In this document: positions 15,967-24,006 of the stretch, piece after piece | How the letters are laid out: each line of letters starts with the position of its first letter | Position numbering within the stretch: position 1 is the first letter of the stretch | NCBI GenBank assembly: GCA_001829415.1 | Contig: MIBE01000010.1 | Span: forward strand, 1 to 46,792 | Reading direction: 5' to 3' | DNA: 46,792 bases | Source of the DNA: Spirochaetes bacterium GWF1_51_8 | Lineage (GTDB): Bacteria; Spirochaetota; Brevinematia; Brevinematales; GWF1-51-8 | Made by a program: the position numbers and the translations under genes | Notes under the pieces: model-generated | What the model was told of the DNA's origin: nothing | The model's input: only the letters and a program-made list of their open reading frames with translations | The model's database searches: none

Positions 15967-16806
15967 TTATTCCCAGATCGTCCCGGGCGAGACGGTGTAA
16001 TTTCTTCCGAAATTGTTATCCCACGCAGCCGCGCCGTTCAGAGTGTATGAAATAGCGAAACTGACATTTTCCGGGGTGCCGGCGAGCGGGGCGTATGCCC
16101 ACCAAACGCTGGCTTTGTTTCCGCCGGTGAAATCGGAATCGTCATAGACATACTGGGCTTGAGCTTCTTTCACGGTAGCCCAGTTGTCTTCGGTGTAGAC
16201 GATTTTTACGCTTTTATCTCCCTCGGCGTATTTGGTGAAGATGCGGCAGTTGAAGAATTTTTCGGTATCGTTCTGGCCGTAGGAAGCGTACTGCATCGCG
16301 ACAATGCTTTTCCCCCATGCGAACTCCGCGCTGAAGTTCCTGGGGCCGGTCCCGGTCATGTAGTCCTGACCGTTGTTATTATCCCAGTAAGTCTGCCCGT
16401 TCACGGTGTATCTGACCGCGAAACGGACATCCCATCCCGCGAACGGATTAAACCCGATGCCGTCGAGAGCGAAGTACCAGATTTCCTTATTTCCGGGTAT
16501 CGACTTCAGGTAACTCGCGGCGATATCTTTCCACTCCGAACCGAGTGTATAATGGACGACGACTTCCTTCCGGTAAGCCGCGTTCTCAACCTCGATATAA
16601 CCGATGAACTTCCCGGTGCCGAACGTGTAAGTGGCATAGCATTTCGAGTAGTAAAGTTTGACCATCGTACCCTCGCCGTAACCGAGCGGATCGAGTGAGG
16701 CGGAGCCGGAAGGCGCGGGGGCGGAAGGATCGAGACGGTCCGCGACCGAGCAGGCCGCACCGGAGATCAGGAACGCAAACACGATGAAACCGAACAGCTT
16801 TTTCAT
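15967..16806 (-). CDS. Lipoprotein with two CBM21-like starch/glycogen-binding modules
   Basis: A 279-residue lipoprotein: signal with SGAAC (Cys19), then a Ser/Pro/Ala-rich linker. Two copies of a beta-sandwich module follow, at about 48-150 and 165-279. Each has the CBM21 hallmarks: a strand with FA(V/I)xYT(V/L)NG, then YWDNNNGQDY in the first and AWDNNFGRNYTV in the second. Each also has the upstream KxVxVxYTxDxW-type strand (VKIVYTEDNW in the second). CBM21 binds alpha-glucans such as starch or glycogen. There is no catalytic domain, so it is a surface or periplasmic binding protein. A near-consensus promoter and a LacI/CcpA-like palindrome lie upstream, suggesting carbohydrate control. 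Confidence 0.82.
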   Translation of the reverse strand: MKKLFGFIVFAFLISGAACSVADRLDPSAPAPSGSASLDPLGYGEGTMVKLYYSKCYATYTFGTGKFIGYIEVENAAYRKEVVVHYTLGSEWKDIAASYLKSIPGNKEIWYFALDGIGFNPFAGWDVRFAVRYTVNGQTYWDNNNGQDYMTGTGPRNFSAEFAWGKSIVAMQYASYGQNDTEKFFNCRIFTKYAEGDKSVKIVYTEDNWATVKEAQAQYVYDDSDFTGGNKASVWWAYAPLAGTPENVSFAISYTLNGAAAWDNNFGRNYTVSPGTIWE

Positions 16807-16836
16807 AGTAAACTCCTCATTTTTAAATAGGCAGAT

Positions 16837-16878
16837 ATTATAGCGCGAGGGAGTGGAAAAATCAAGAAAGCGCTTACA
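16837..16878 (-). promoter_or_regulatory. Promoter with cre-like palindrome for the CBM21 lipoprotein
   Basis: Minus strand: TTGATT (16865-16860), a 17-base spacer and TATAAT (16842-16837). Directly upstream, AGAAAGCGCTTACA (16865-16878, plus strand) matches 13 of 14 positions of the cre consensus TGWAANCGNTNWCA recognised by LacI-family proteins such as CcpA. Confidence 0.55.
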
Positions 16879-16973
16879 TTATTTCATGCCTCCGCGGTTT
16901 GTACCTCTTCTTCCACAAGGGTTTTATTTCGATACCTGTATAGCCGAAATTTCACCGGAGACGGCAATTTTTA

Positions 16974-17001
16974 TTGACTTTCAGCCTGAATACATTAAAA
17001 T
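16974..17001 (+). promoter_or_regulatory. Promoter of the helical-repeat lipoprotein gene
   Basis: TTGACT (16974-16979), a 16-base spacer and TAAAAT (16996-17001). Confidence 0.5.
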
Positions 17002-17073
17002 ATTAAGTAGAAAGAGTATTAACGGGTAGGTGATATGAACAGGGATATTGGGCGAACTTCAGGGGGCGGAAAT

Positions 17074-18660
17074 ATGAAAAACAAAACTCCGGGTATCATA
17101 TTGGGAATCGTTCTTGTCATGGGGCTGGTCTCGTGCGGGTCGGGTGTCGAAGGATTCCTGAAGCAGGGAGAATACGCGAAGGCCGACGCCGAATGCGGTA
17201 AGCAGACCGGCAAGGGAAAGATCGAGTGCCTGGCAAAAATCGCGGATTTTTATTACACCTCGGGAAATTACTCGAACTCGGCGAAGTATTATAAAAAAGT
17301 CGAGGACGTCATCTTCGACAGCAAGATCGCCTCGGGCAGTTTAACCGTGCAGTTCGATAAAGAAACCCTCGCTATCCCCAACAACGGGTATCAGAAGATC
17401 GCCGAGGCTTATTTTACGATTGGCGATTATCCCAATGCGGTGAAGTACTACGAAAAGATCGGGTTTAAGGATGGGTATAGAATTGTTGCCGAAGCCTATC
17501 TCGATAAAAAAGACCCGTTGAACGCCCTGAAGTACTACGAGAAACTCGCGGACAAGAACGGCTACAAGAAGGTCGGCGATCTCTATATCGAGCTTCAGAA
17601 TCCCGATGCCGCCGCGAAGGTCTACGATAAGCTGGACGATAAGGACAGTTTCAAGATGCTTGCCGATAAGTTCTTCAAGAACGAGAAGTTCGAGCTTGCA
17701 GGGAAGTATTATCAGAAGATAGACGATAAGGCCGGACTGAAAAATATCGCCGATTCCTTCTTCGCGAAAGAAAACTACGAAAGCGCCGCGAGATATTTCG
17801 GTTTGATCGGCGATACCGCGAAACAGCAGGAAGCCTACAAGTTCGTCGCGATCGATTACGAAGACCTCGAGAATTTCATCAAAGCCGGGGAGTTTTACGG
17901 CAAGGCCGGCGACACGTCTAAAGAAAAAGATATGTACTATAAGACCGCTATTATCTTCATGGAGCAGGGCGACTTGACAAACGCCGCGGATTATTACGGC
18001 AAGGCGGGGGAGACCAAGACTAAGCAGGAAATATACCAGAAGCTCGCGAAGGACGCGGAAAAGATTAAAAATTATGAATTGTCCGCTCTGTATTGCCAGA
18101 AGGCCGGGGATGAGAAGGGAATGAAGTCCTGTTATATGAAAATAGCCGAGGATTTCGAGAAAAAGAAGGATTACCAAAACGCAGTGCTGTTCGCCCAAAA
18201 GGCCGGGGATACCCATGCGGAAAAAAAGTACTATAAGAAAATGGCAGATATCATGATGGAAAACGAGGAGTTCGAGGACGCCGCGATCTACTACAAGAAA
18301 GCCGGTGACGAGAAAAAGGTCAAGGCCGCGCTGAAAAAGGCCGCCGACAAAGAAAAGATGATTATGGACTACGGCAACAAGATCCTCGAGTATATCATCG
18401 AAAACTTCCATGGCATTATTATCGATAAGTCGTCGACCCCGGCGTTTGAAAAAATGATCGAGTCTTACGGGAAGAAGATAGGTAAAAACGATTTGATTCA
18501 GGCTGTTATCTTCGCCCGCGATTTCGCTATCGAAGAAGCTGAAAAAATCCTGAAGAGTGTTACGGTCGAGAATATGTCCGACGAGCAGATTCACCAGCTC
18601 GAGATGTACAAATCGACCGCTGACTTTTTAAAGAAGTACGTGGAGAGTTCCGGGCAGTAA
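17074..18660 (+). CDS. TPR-like repeat lipoprotein
   Basis: A 528-residue lipoprotein: signal with lipobox LVSC (Cys21). The rest is a solenoid of helical repeats of roughly 30 residues that alternate 'A-KYYEKIG/ADK' and 'GYKKVGDLYIE' type helices, ending in a longer helical tail. They look like degenerate TPRs. Many repeat units carry KAGD or KxDDK turns (GKAGDTSKEKD, QKAGDEKGMK). It is strongly lysine-rich. A scaffold role in the periplasm or at the outer membrane is likely; the partner is unknown. ATG 17074, preceded by GGGGGCGG, is preferred to ATG 17035 because it starts the signal peptide directly. The GNAT gene follows at 27 bases. Confidence 0.8.
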   Translation: MKNKTPGIILGIVLVMGLVSCGSGVEGFLKQGEYAKADAECGKQTGKGKIECLAKIADFYYTSGNYSNSAKYYKKVEDVIFDSKIASGSLTVQFDKETLAIPNNGYQKIAEAYFTIGDYPNAVKYYEKIGFKDGYRIVAEAYLDKKDPLNALKYYEKLADKNGYKKVGDLYIELQNPDAAAKVYDKLDDKDSFKMLADKFFKNEKFELAGKYYQKIDDKAGLKNIADSFFAKENYESAARYFGLIGDTAKQQEAYKFVAIDYEDLENFIKAGEFYGKAGDTSKEKDMYYKTAIIFMEQGDLTNAADYYGKAGETKTKQEIYQKLAKDAEKIKNYELSALYCQKAGDEKGMKSCYMKIAEDFEKKKDYQNAVLFAQKAGDTHAEKKYYKKMADIMMENEEFEDAAIYYKKAGDEKKVKAALKKAADKEKMIMDYGNKILEYIIENFHGIIIDKSSTPAFEKMIESYGKKIGKNDLIQAVIFARDFAIEEAEKILKSVTVENMSDEQIHQLEMYKSTADFLKKYVESSGQ

Positions 18661-18686
18661 TCACACGGAGCGATCCGGAAGGGTAT

Positions 18687-19283
18687 ATGCCGATCGAAAT
18701 AGTCGAGGGTTCGCCCCGGTTTCATTCCCAAATCCCCAGATTCGTTCTCGACAGCGGGGAAGGGATCAACCGGGCTATCCTCGGTCGAAATCCGGAATCA
18801 TTTCTATCATCAGTCTATCGTAAAAAACACGGGTACTACAGTTATCGGCGGTCGTTTATCGCGGAATGTGACGGCAAAAAGGCCGCCGGTTGCATTTTTG
18901 CGCTGGACTATGCTATAATTAAAAGGGAATATATCCACGAAATATTCATTCATCTTTCTCATCCGATTGTGCTCCTGAGACAGATGAAATCCCTGCTCGA
19001 TGCCGAACAGATCATCAAGAGCGTCGGCGCAGGCGATTGTTATGTGACGCATCTCGCGGTGCTTCCGGAATACCGTTCTCAGGGATTGGGCGCGAGGCTT
19101 CTGGACAAGACGACGGACTTTTACCGTGACCGCGGCTGTGTGAGACTGCTTCTCGATGTGGATACGGACAACGAGGGCGGAATCCGTTTCTACAGGCGGT
19201 ACGGACTCTCTATGATACAGGAACGCGCGGTCGTGATCGGCCGCAACAGATTCCATTTGACCCGGATGGGTATGAATATTTAA
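18687..19283 (+). CDS. GNAT family N-acetyltransferase
   Basis: A 198-residue protein with the acetyl-CoA-binding motif A of GNAT enzymes: LAVLPEYRSQGLGARLLD (about residues 128-145, with the Q-G-L-G pyrophosphate loop). Motif B follows (GIRFYRRYGL). The N-terminal 110 residues are divergent, so the acceptor substrate is unknown. It begins a tightly spaced train: mraY follows at 16 bases. The ribosome binding site is GGAAGGG. Confidence 0.87.
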   Translation: MPIEIVEGSPRFHSQIPRFVLDSGEGINRAILGRNPESFLSSVYRKKHGYYSYRRSFIAECDGKKAAGCIFALDYAIIKREYIHEIFIHLSHPIVLLRQMKSLLDAEQIIKSVGAGDCYVTHLAVLPEYRSQGLGARLLDKTTDFYRDRGCVRLLLDVDTDNEGGIRFYRRYGLSMIQERAVVIGRNRFHLTRMGMNI

Positions 19284-19299
19284 CGGACGGTGAGGGAAT

Positions 19300-20772
19300 A
19301 TGCTTTACTCGTTATTCTATCAATTCAGCGAAAGTTTTACGCTTCTCAATCTACTCAGGTATATATCTTTCCGCTCGCTCGCGGCGTTCTTTACCGCGTT
19401 CCTGATCGGGATGGTGATATTCCCTTGGTTTATCCGCAAACTCCGCGAACGTAAGATGGGTCAGGCTATCCGCGACGACGGTCCCCAGAGCCATCAGACG
19501 AAGGCCGGTACGCCGACAATGGGCGGGCTTGTGGTGATAGTCGCGGCGCTTCTCGCGATCCTGCTCTGGGCGCGTTTCGAATACTATGTCCTTGTCGTGG
19601 GGCTAGCCATTGTCCTTTTCGCCGGGATAGGTTTTATCGACGATTATCTCAAAGTCCGGTATAACAACTCGAAGGGTATTTCCGCGAAACTGAAGCTCGT
19701 ACTCCAGATCACCGCGGCGGGTATCATCCTCGCGCTCCTTTACTTCAATCCCCAGCACTGGCGCGAGAACACGTTCTCGGTCATTGTCAAGGACGAACAT
19801 TCCAAGCTCGTGATCGAGTATCCGTACACATGGCAGAACTCCGGGACTATCGAATGGGTACGGACGAACAGCACTGGCGGTATTGTCAGCCCAGGGCGTT
19901 ATCAGATATTCTTTGCCGTGGCGGATATTTTCGGCAATAAGAGCGAGAATCTCCTGTCGCTCGTCCGGTTATTCGACGACTACGGCCCGGTGCAGATAGA
20001 TATCAAGGCGATGAATATGAAACCCGACGAGGCGGAATCGCCGAAGGACTCGATTCTGAATCTGAACTGGGCGCTGACACTCTCGGTGCCCGCGTCGGCG
20101 GTAAAAGTGCAGGAGATCAGCGGGATTCTCGAGGTGAAACGGAGTTCCGATTTCTTCTTCAGTTTCTATCTCCCGTTCTTCTCTAAGCCGATCTTTATTT
20201 GGCCGCCGATTCTGGGATTCCTCTTTTTCGCCTTCGCGCTGATCGCGTTCTCCAACGCCACTAATCTGTCTGACGGGCTGGACGGACTCGCGGCGGGGAT
20301 GGGGATCATCCTTTTTATCCCGTTCGGCATCTTCGCGTATGTAATGGGTAACATCAATATATCGGAATACCTTCTCTTTCCGCACCTGCCGGGTTCCGGC
20401 GAACTCGCCGTGATCGTAATGGCGATGATCGGCGGGTTTGCGTCGTTCCTGTGGTATAACGTCCACCCCGCGCAGATATTCATGGGGGATACGCTCTCGC
20501 TATCGATGGGCGGAACTATCGCCACGATCGCGATCATCCTCAAGCTGGAAGTACAGCTCCTGATCGCGGGATTCATGTTCGTACTGGAAACGGTGTCGGT
20601 CGTGCTCCAGGTGTTTTGGTTTAAACGGTTCAAGAAGAGGATATTCCGCATGGCGCCGATCCACCACCATTTCGAACTGGGAGGGTGGAAGGAAACCCAG
20701 GTGGTACTGCGGTTTTATATCATCAGCGTGCTCTTTGCGCTGATCGCGCTCTCGGCGCTGAAAGTCCGTTAG
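19300..20772 (+). CDS. mraY: Phospho-N-acetylmuramoyl-pentapeptide transferase with large extracytoplasmic insertion
   Basis: A 490-residue polytopic enzyme that transfers phospho-MurNAc-pentapeptide to undecaprenyl phosphate, giving lipid I. Family motifs are all present: QTKAGTPTMGG (66-76), GFIDDYLK with catalytic DD (114-115), ATNLSDGLDGLA (320-331), and APIHHHFELGGW (452-463). Typical MraY has about 320-360 residues; here about 135 extra residues (151-288) lie between two membrane helices in what should be an extracytoplasmic loop. The insert is beta-rich and contains GGIVSPGRYQIFFAVADIFGN, which resembles the FlgD Ig-like fold. The gene is not in a mur/fts cluster but between a GNAT gene and amrA. 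Confidence 0.93.
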   Translation: MLYSLFYQFSESFTLLNLLRYISFRSLAAFFTAFLIGMVIFPWFIRKLRERKMGQAIRDDGPQSHQTKAGTPTMGGLVVIVAALLAILLWARFEYYVLVVGLAIVLFAGIGFIDDYLKVRYNNSKGISAKLKLVLQITAAGIILALLYFNPQHWRENTFSVIVKDEHSKLVIEYPYTWQNSGTIEWVRTNSTGGIVSPGRYQIFFAVADIFGNKSENLLSLVRLFDDYGPVQIDIKAMNMKPDEAESPKDSILNLNWALTLSVPASAVKVQEISGILEVKRSSDFFFSFYLPFFSKPIFIWPPILGFLFFAFALIAFSNATNLSDGLDGLAAGMGIILFIPFGIFAYVMGNINISEYLLFPHLPGSGELAVIVMAMIGGFASFLWYNVHPAQIFMGDTLSLSMGGTIATIAIILKLEVQLLIAGFMFVLETVSVVLQVFWFKRFKKRIFRMAPIHHHFELGGWKETQVVLRFYIISVLFALIALSALKVR

Positions 20773-20782
20773 GAGGGGCGTG

Positions 20783-21352
20783 ATGGAAAAACTCAGGCTG
20801 TCGGCCGAACAGAAGAAAGAACTTCTGCGTACTGTCAGGGCGACTATCGAGAGAAAGCTCGAACTCGCCGACCCCATTCCCATGCCGGGATTGAACGACG
20901 AGATTTTCGGGCAGAAGTTCGGGCTATTCGTTACCTTGACTATAGAGGACAATCTGCGGGGCTGTATCGGGTATGTCGAAGGGGTGAAGCCCATCCGCGA
21001 GGCGGTACAGGAGATGTCGGTGCAGGCGGCGTTCCACGACCCCCGCTTTTACCCGTTAACCGCGAAGGAATACCCCGGGCTGAGCGTGGAGATATCGATC
21101 CTTTACCCTGTCGAGGAAGTGGCGAACCTCGAAGACATCGCTGTCGGGCGCGACGGACTGATCCTCGAAAAGGGATACAGGCGCGGGCTTTTGCTCCCGC
21201 AGGTGGCGACAGAGTACGGGTGGGATAGGACGCGCTTCCTGAACGAGACATGCCGGAAAGCGGGCCTCGAGCCGTTCGCATGGGAGAACGGAGCGAAAGT
21301 ATACAAGTTCGAAGCAGAGGTTTTTAACGAAACGGATACCGGCCTAAAATAG
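20783..21352 (+). CDS. amrA: AmmeMemoRadiSam system protein A (AMMECR1 domain)
   Basis: An 189-residue protein with the AMMECR1 domain. The hallmark LRGCIG (about residues 55-60) is followed by AVQEMSVQAAFHDPRF, and then LSVEISILYPVEEV and RGLLLPQVATEYGWD. AmrA is one of three partners in the AmmeMemoRadiSam system (with the Memo-like AmrB and radical-SAM AmrS), whose chemistry is unsettled. The other two genes are not in this window. ATG 20783 is preferred to the adjacent GTG 20780, given AGGAGGGG just upstream. It follows mraY closely, in the same train. Confidence 0.92.
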   Translation: MEKLRLSAEQKKELLRTVRATIERKLELADPIPMPGLNDEIFGQKFGLFVTLTIEDNLRGCIGYVEGVKPIREAVQEMSVQAAFHDPRFYPLTAKEYPGLSVEISILYPVEEVANLEDIAVGRDGLILEKGYRRGLLLPQVATEYGWDRTRFLNETCRKAGLEPFAWENGAKVYKFEAEVFNETDTGLK

Positions 21353-21368
21353 ATCCAAGGGAGCGGAA

Positions 21369-23066
21369 ATGCGGTACGGATTCTTCGGACATCGCGGCAT
21401 TAACGAATTCCTGAACGAGAACGGCGAAGGTTTCTTTTTCTCGCTACTGAAAGACGGCAAGAGCTGGAGTAAGTTCTTCCTGAATGTCGGGATGCCGGAC
21501 CGGTATCCGGCGTTCAATACCGCCCATAAAGACGACCCTTCCTACTGTTCCGAGATCAAGCTCGGCCCCTGTTCGTTTACACCGTTCTACGCGAAGTACA
21601 GCATTTTCGATAACACATTCGAATGGATACAGTATAAACACGTCATTCTGCTGAAAGCCCATTTAGTCAACCCGGCGGATTTTCACGCTAACGGGCTTGT
21701 CAAAAGGGTGGAAGAATACCTTGTCATCGGCGGGCAATTCTTTATCCGTGGGATCGATTTCGAACTGTCCTATCTCGGCGACATCGAACTGGTGATCGCG
21801 GATAAGCAGATCGGGTTTATCGAGTTTGAAGAATACTACGCCAAGGCTAAAGAAGAGCTTGGAACGGCGATATTTAAAGAGAGGCCGCTCGAGGTCGCGC
21901 GGGGCGCGGTGTTCTACAACCTCGCGGTCGCGGGAATCTGGAAAAGCAAATTTTACGTGCCGGTGAACAAAGCGTGGTCGGGCTTCATGTCCGCATTGTT
22001 CGGGGTGCCCGAGGCGAAACACGGGCCGCTCCTGTTCGCATGGGACGCGTCGCTGTCCAGCATCATCTTATCCCGTTACGATACCGAGCTCGCGAAACTG
22101 ACCTTGCAGACGGTGCTCGAATGTATCACTCCCGACGGGCGTATCCCGCAGATCGTGATGCGCGAACGGGTCAGCAACCGCTCGAATCCGCCGGTCTGGT
22201 TCCTCGCCGCCAAGGAAATCTACGACCGCACCGAGGACGTCCATTTCATCTGGGGAATTTTTCCCGCTCTCGTGAAAAACTATAAATGGTTCAAAGCGAA
22301 CCGGATGAACGAGGACTATACCTTTAGTTGGGGAAGTGACAACGAGGACGACGAAACTCTCCTGCGCCTCACCGGGAAAACCGGGGCGGTACTCGAATCC
22401 GGCTTGGATAACTCGCCGATCTTCGACGAGATGGGTTTCGCGAACGGGAAGCTGGATTACGCGTGTATCGACCTGACCGGTATGATGGCTCTCGCGGCGG
22501 AAATCCTTCTCGAGTTCTCGAGGATTCTTTCGTTACCGTCCGGCGAGTTCGTCGAAGACCTGATCTTCTTCGGGAAGTCGCTGAACGAGTTTTTCGACTG
22601 GAATACCGGCACAGCCAACTCGTTCAAACGCGCCGGATTGGGCAAGGTCTTCGCGAAGGAGATCACGCCGCTGTCGTTTTACCCGCTGCTCTCCGGCCTG
22701 GTGGAGGAGAACGAGGTTAAACTGCTCGAGGGGATGTACCTGTCGAAGCATTTCCAGAATCAGTGGGAGATACCCTCGTTAAGCATCCAGTCGCGGGACT
22801 ATCTTCCCGACGGCGATTATTGGCGCGGGCGGATTTGGCCGCCGATCAATTTCCTCGCCGCGTGGGGATTCAAACGGCACGGGTCGGATATCTACCGTCT
22901 GATCAAGGAAAGCTCCGAACGCCTCCTGATGACGGAATGGCTCCGGCATAACCATATCCATGAAAACTACTCGGCGATCTCCGGCGAGGGCGAGCCCAGT
23001 CATGGGATTTACGCGCGTTCCTGCCCGTTTTACTCATGGGGCGGCCTTTTGGGGATTATGGATTAG
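21369..23066 (+). CDS. GH63-type (alpha/alpha)6 glycoside hydrolase
   Basis: A 565-residue cytoplasmic protein (no signal). The C-terminal (alpha/alpha)6-barrel shows the GH63/clan GH-G pattern: FAWDASLSS (Asp226), ESGLDNSPIFD (Asp347, the likely general acid), GDYWRGRIWPPIN (485-490 core) and HIHENYSA (Glu532, likely base), then GEGEPSHG. These match bacterial GH63 enzymes such as glucosylglycerate or mannosylglycerate hydrolases and trehalase-like relatives. The likely job is turnover of a compatible-solute glycoside or alpha-glucoside, but the substrate cannot be fixed. AGGGAGCG precedes the ATG. Its last 11 bases overlap the convergent PilZ gene. Confidence 0.83.
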   Translation: MRYGFFGHRGINEFLNENGEGFFFSLLKDGKSWSKFFLNVGMPDRYPAFNTAHKDDPSYCSEIKLGPCSFTPFYAKYSIFDNTFEWIQYKHVILLKAHLVNPADFHANGLVKRVEEYLVIGGQFFIRGIDFELSYLGDIELVIADKQIGFIEFEEYYAKAKEELGTAIFKERPLEVARGAVFYNLAVAGIWKSKFYVPVNKAWSGFMSALFGVPEAKHGPLLFAWDASLSSIILSRYDTELAKLTLQTVLECITPDGRIPQIVMRERVSNRSNPPVWFLAAKEIYDRTEDVHFIWGIFPALVKNYKWFKANRMNEDYTFSWGSDNEDDETLLRLTGKTGAVLESGLDNSPIFDEMGFANGKLDYACIDLTGMMALAAEILLEFSRILSLPSGEFVEDLIFFGKSLNEFFDWNTGTANSFKRAGLGKVFAKEITPLSFYPLLSGLVEENEVKLLEGMYLSKHFQNQWEIPSLSIQSRDYLPDGDYWRGRIWPPINFLAAWGFKRHGSDIYRLIKESSERLLMTEWLRHNHIHENYSAISGEGEPSHGIYARSCPFYSWGGLLGIMD

Positions 23067-23397
23067 GTTTGAACTCTTCTGTCAGATCGAGATTGGAACG
23101 GATCATGAATTTCAGCAGGAAATCGTCCAGCACTATTTTATCTTCCGGGTGAAGCTCCTCGATTCGGATGCCGTACTCTCCGCTATTTTCACCCTTGTTT
23201 TTAACCACACAGAAGAACATGATCGTTCTACTCTCCAAGTCGAGGGTGATCTTCAGCAGGTCTCCGGCTTCGAGAATCTGGCGGGTGCCTATCTTCAAGC
23301 CCTCCATGGAGAGATCGAGGACTTCGCAGGAATAAGTGGATGTCTTTATCGTATAGGTGGCTTTTATATTAACGAAGACGCGTGTACTTCGAATCAT
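23056..23397 (-). CDS. PilZ-domain protein (putative c-di-GMP receptor)
   Basis: A 113-residue single-domain protein. The N-terminal RSTRVFVNI gives a shortened arginine motif (Arg3, Arg6; RxxR where the family usually has RxxxR), followed after a strand by VLDLSMEGLKIG, the DxSxxG motif. The beta-barrel strands continue to EYGIRIEEL, and a C-terminal helix follows. PilZ domains bind cyclic di-GMP and often tune motility or exopolysaccharide. With the first motif imperfect, binding needs testing. AGGAG precedes ATG 23397. It is convergent with, and overlaps by 11 bases, the glycosidase gene. Confidence 0.82.
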   Translation of the reverse strand: MIRSTRVFVNIKATYTIKTSTYSCEVLDLSMEGLKIGTRQILEAGDLLKITLDLESRTIMFFCVVKNKGENSGEYGIRIEELHPEDKIVLDDFLLKFMIRSNLDLTEEFKPNP

Positions 23398-23425
23398 GAT
23401 CCTCTCCTGTATACATTGAGGCGCT

Positions 23426-23454
23426 ATTATACTACTTTTCCCGCGTTTCGTCTA
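23426..23454 (-). promoter_or_regulatory. Possible promoter of the PilZ gene
   Basis: Minus strand: TAGACG (23454-23449), a 17-base spacer and TATAAT (23431-23426), 28 bases before the start codon at 23397. Confidence 0.45.
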
Positions 23455-23494
23455 ATATCCGGGTTAGAAATATGCCGGATACAAAAACATTCGC

Positions 23495-23523
23495 TTGACG
23501 GGAAACCTTCGTTAGAGTATAAT
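23495..23523 (+). promoter_or_regulatory. Promoter of dtd
   Basis: TTGACG (23495-23500), a 17-base spacer and TATAAT (23518-23523), 25 bases before the start at 23549. Confidence 0.7.
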
Positions 23524-23548
23524 ATTCTATTAAATTATCGGGAAAGTT

Positions 23549-23998
23549 ATGCGCGCGGTGATACAGCGGGTAAAAAAAGCCCGTGTGACGGTCGACGGAG
23601 CGGAAACAGGCTCTATCGGAAAAGGGATACTCGTGTTCATCGGGATCGGCCGTGAGGATAACGACAGGGATATCGAGTATATCGCCGGGAAAGTGCCCGG
23701 GGTGCGGATTTTCCCGAAGGGCGATCAGGAAGCGTCTATCTCGGTACTGGACGCAGGCGGGGAGATCATGGTCATCTCGCAATTCACCCTATACGGCGAC
23801 CTCCGCAAGGGAAAGCGCCCATCGTTCACCGGGGCGATGGAACCGGGACGCGCGAAGGAAATGTTCGAACGGCTGTTATCGTCGATGAGGCAGAACGGAT
23901 TGGATGTAAAGACAGGCGTTTTTCAGGCGATGATGGACGTAGAGCTGATTAACGACGGCCCGTATACGGTTTTGATAGATTCCGCAAAATCGTTTTAG
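23549..23998 (+). CDS. dtd: D-aminoacyl-tRNA deacylase
   Basis: A 149-residue protein matching DTD in full: MRAVIQRVKKARVTVDG at the N-terminus, the catalytic/substrate motif ISQFTLYGD with FTGAM nearby, and the C-terminal NDGPYT (the Gly-Pro motif that enforces D-chirality). The enzyme removes D-amino acids, and glycine from mischarged tRNAAla, acting on tRNA as a dimer. The length is normal for the family. It has a near-consensus promoter and precedes the MBL-fold gene by 8 bases, probably in one transcript. Confidence 0.95.
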   Translation: MRAVIQRVKKARVTVDGAETGSIGKGILVFIGIGREDNDRDIEYIAGKVPGVRIFPKGDQEASISVLDAGGEIMVISQFTLYGDLRKGKRPSFTGAMEPGRAKEMFERLLSSMRQNGLDVKTGVFQAMMDVELINDGPYTVLIDSAKSF

Positions 23999-24006
23999 GA
24001 GAGATT

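Noticed and set aside
17341-18594. Long minus-strand open frame of 417 codons
   Set aside because: Antisense shadow of the lysine-rich repeat lipoprotein; the translation is Leu/Ile/Val-rich with no motif.
17074-18660. Possible CRISPR or tandem DNA repeats
   Set aside because: The periodicity is at the protein level (helical repeats); no regular DNA repeats with spacers exist here or elsewhere in the window.
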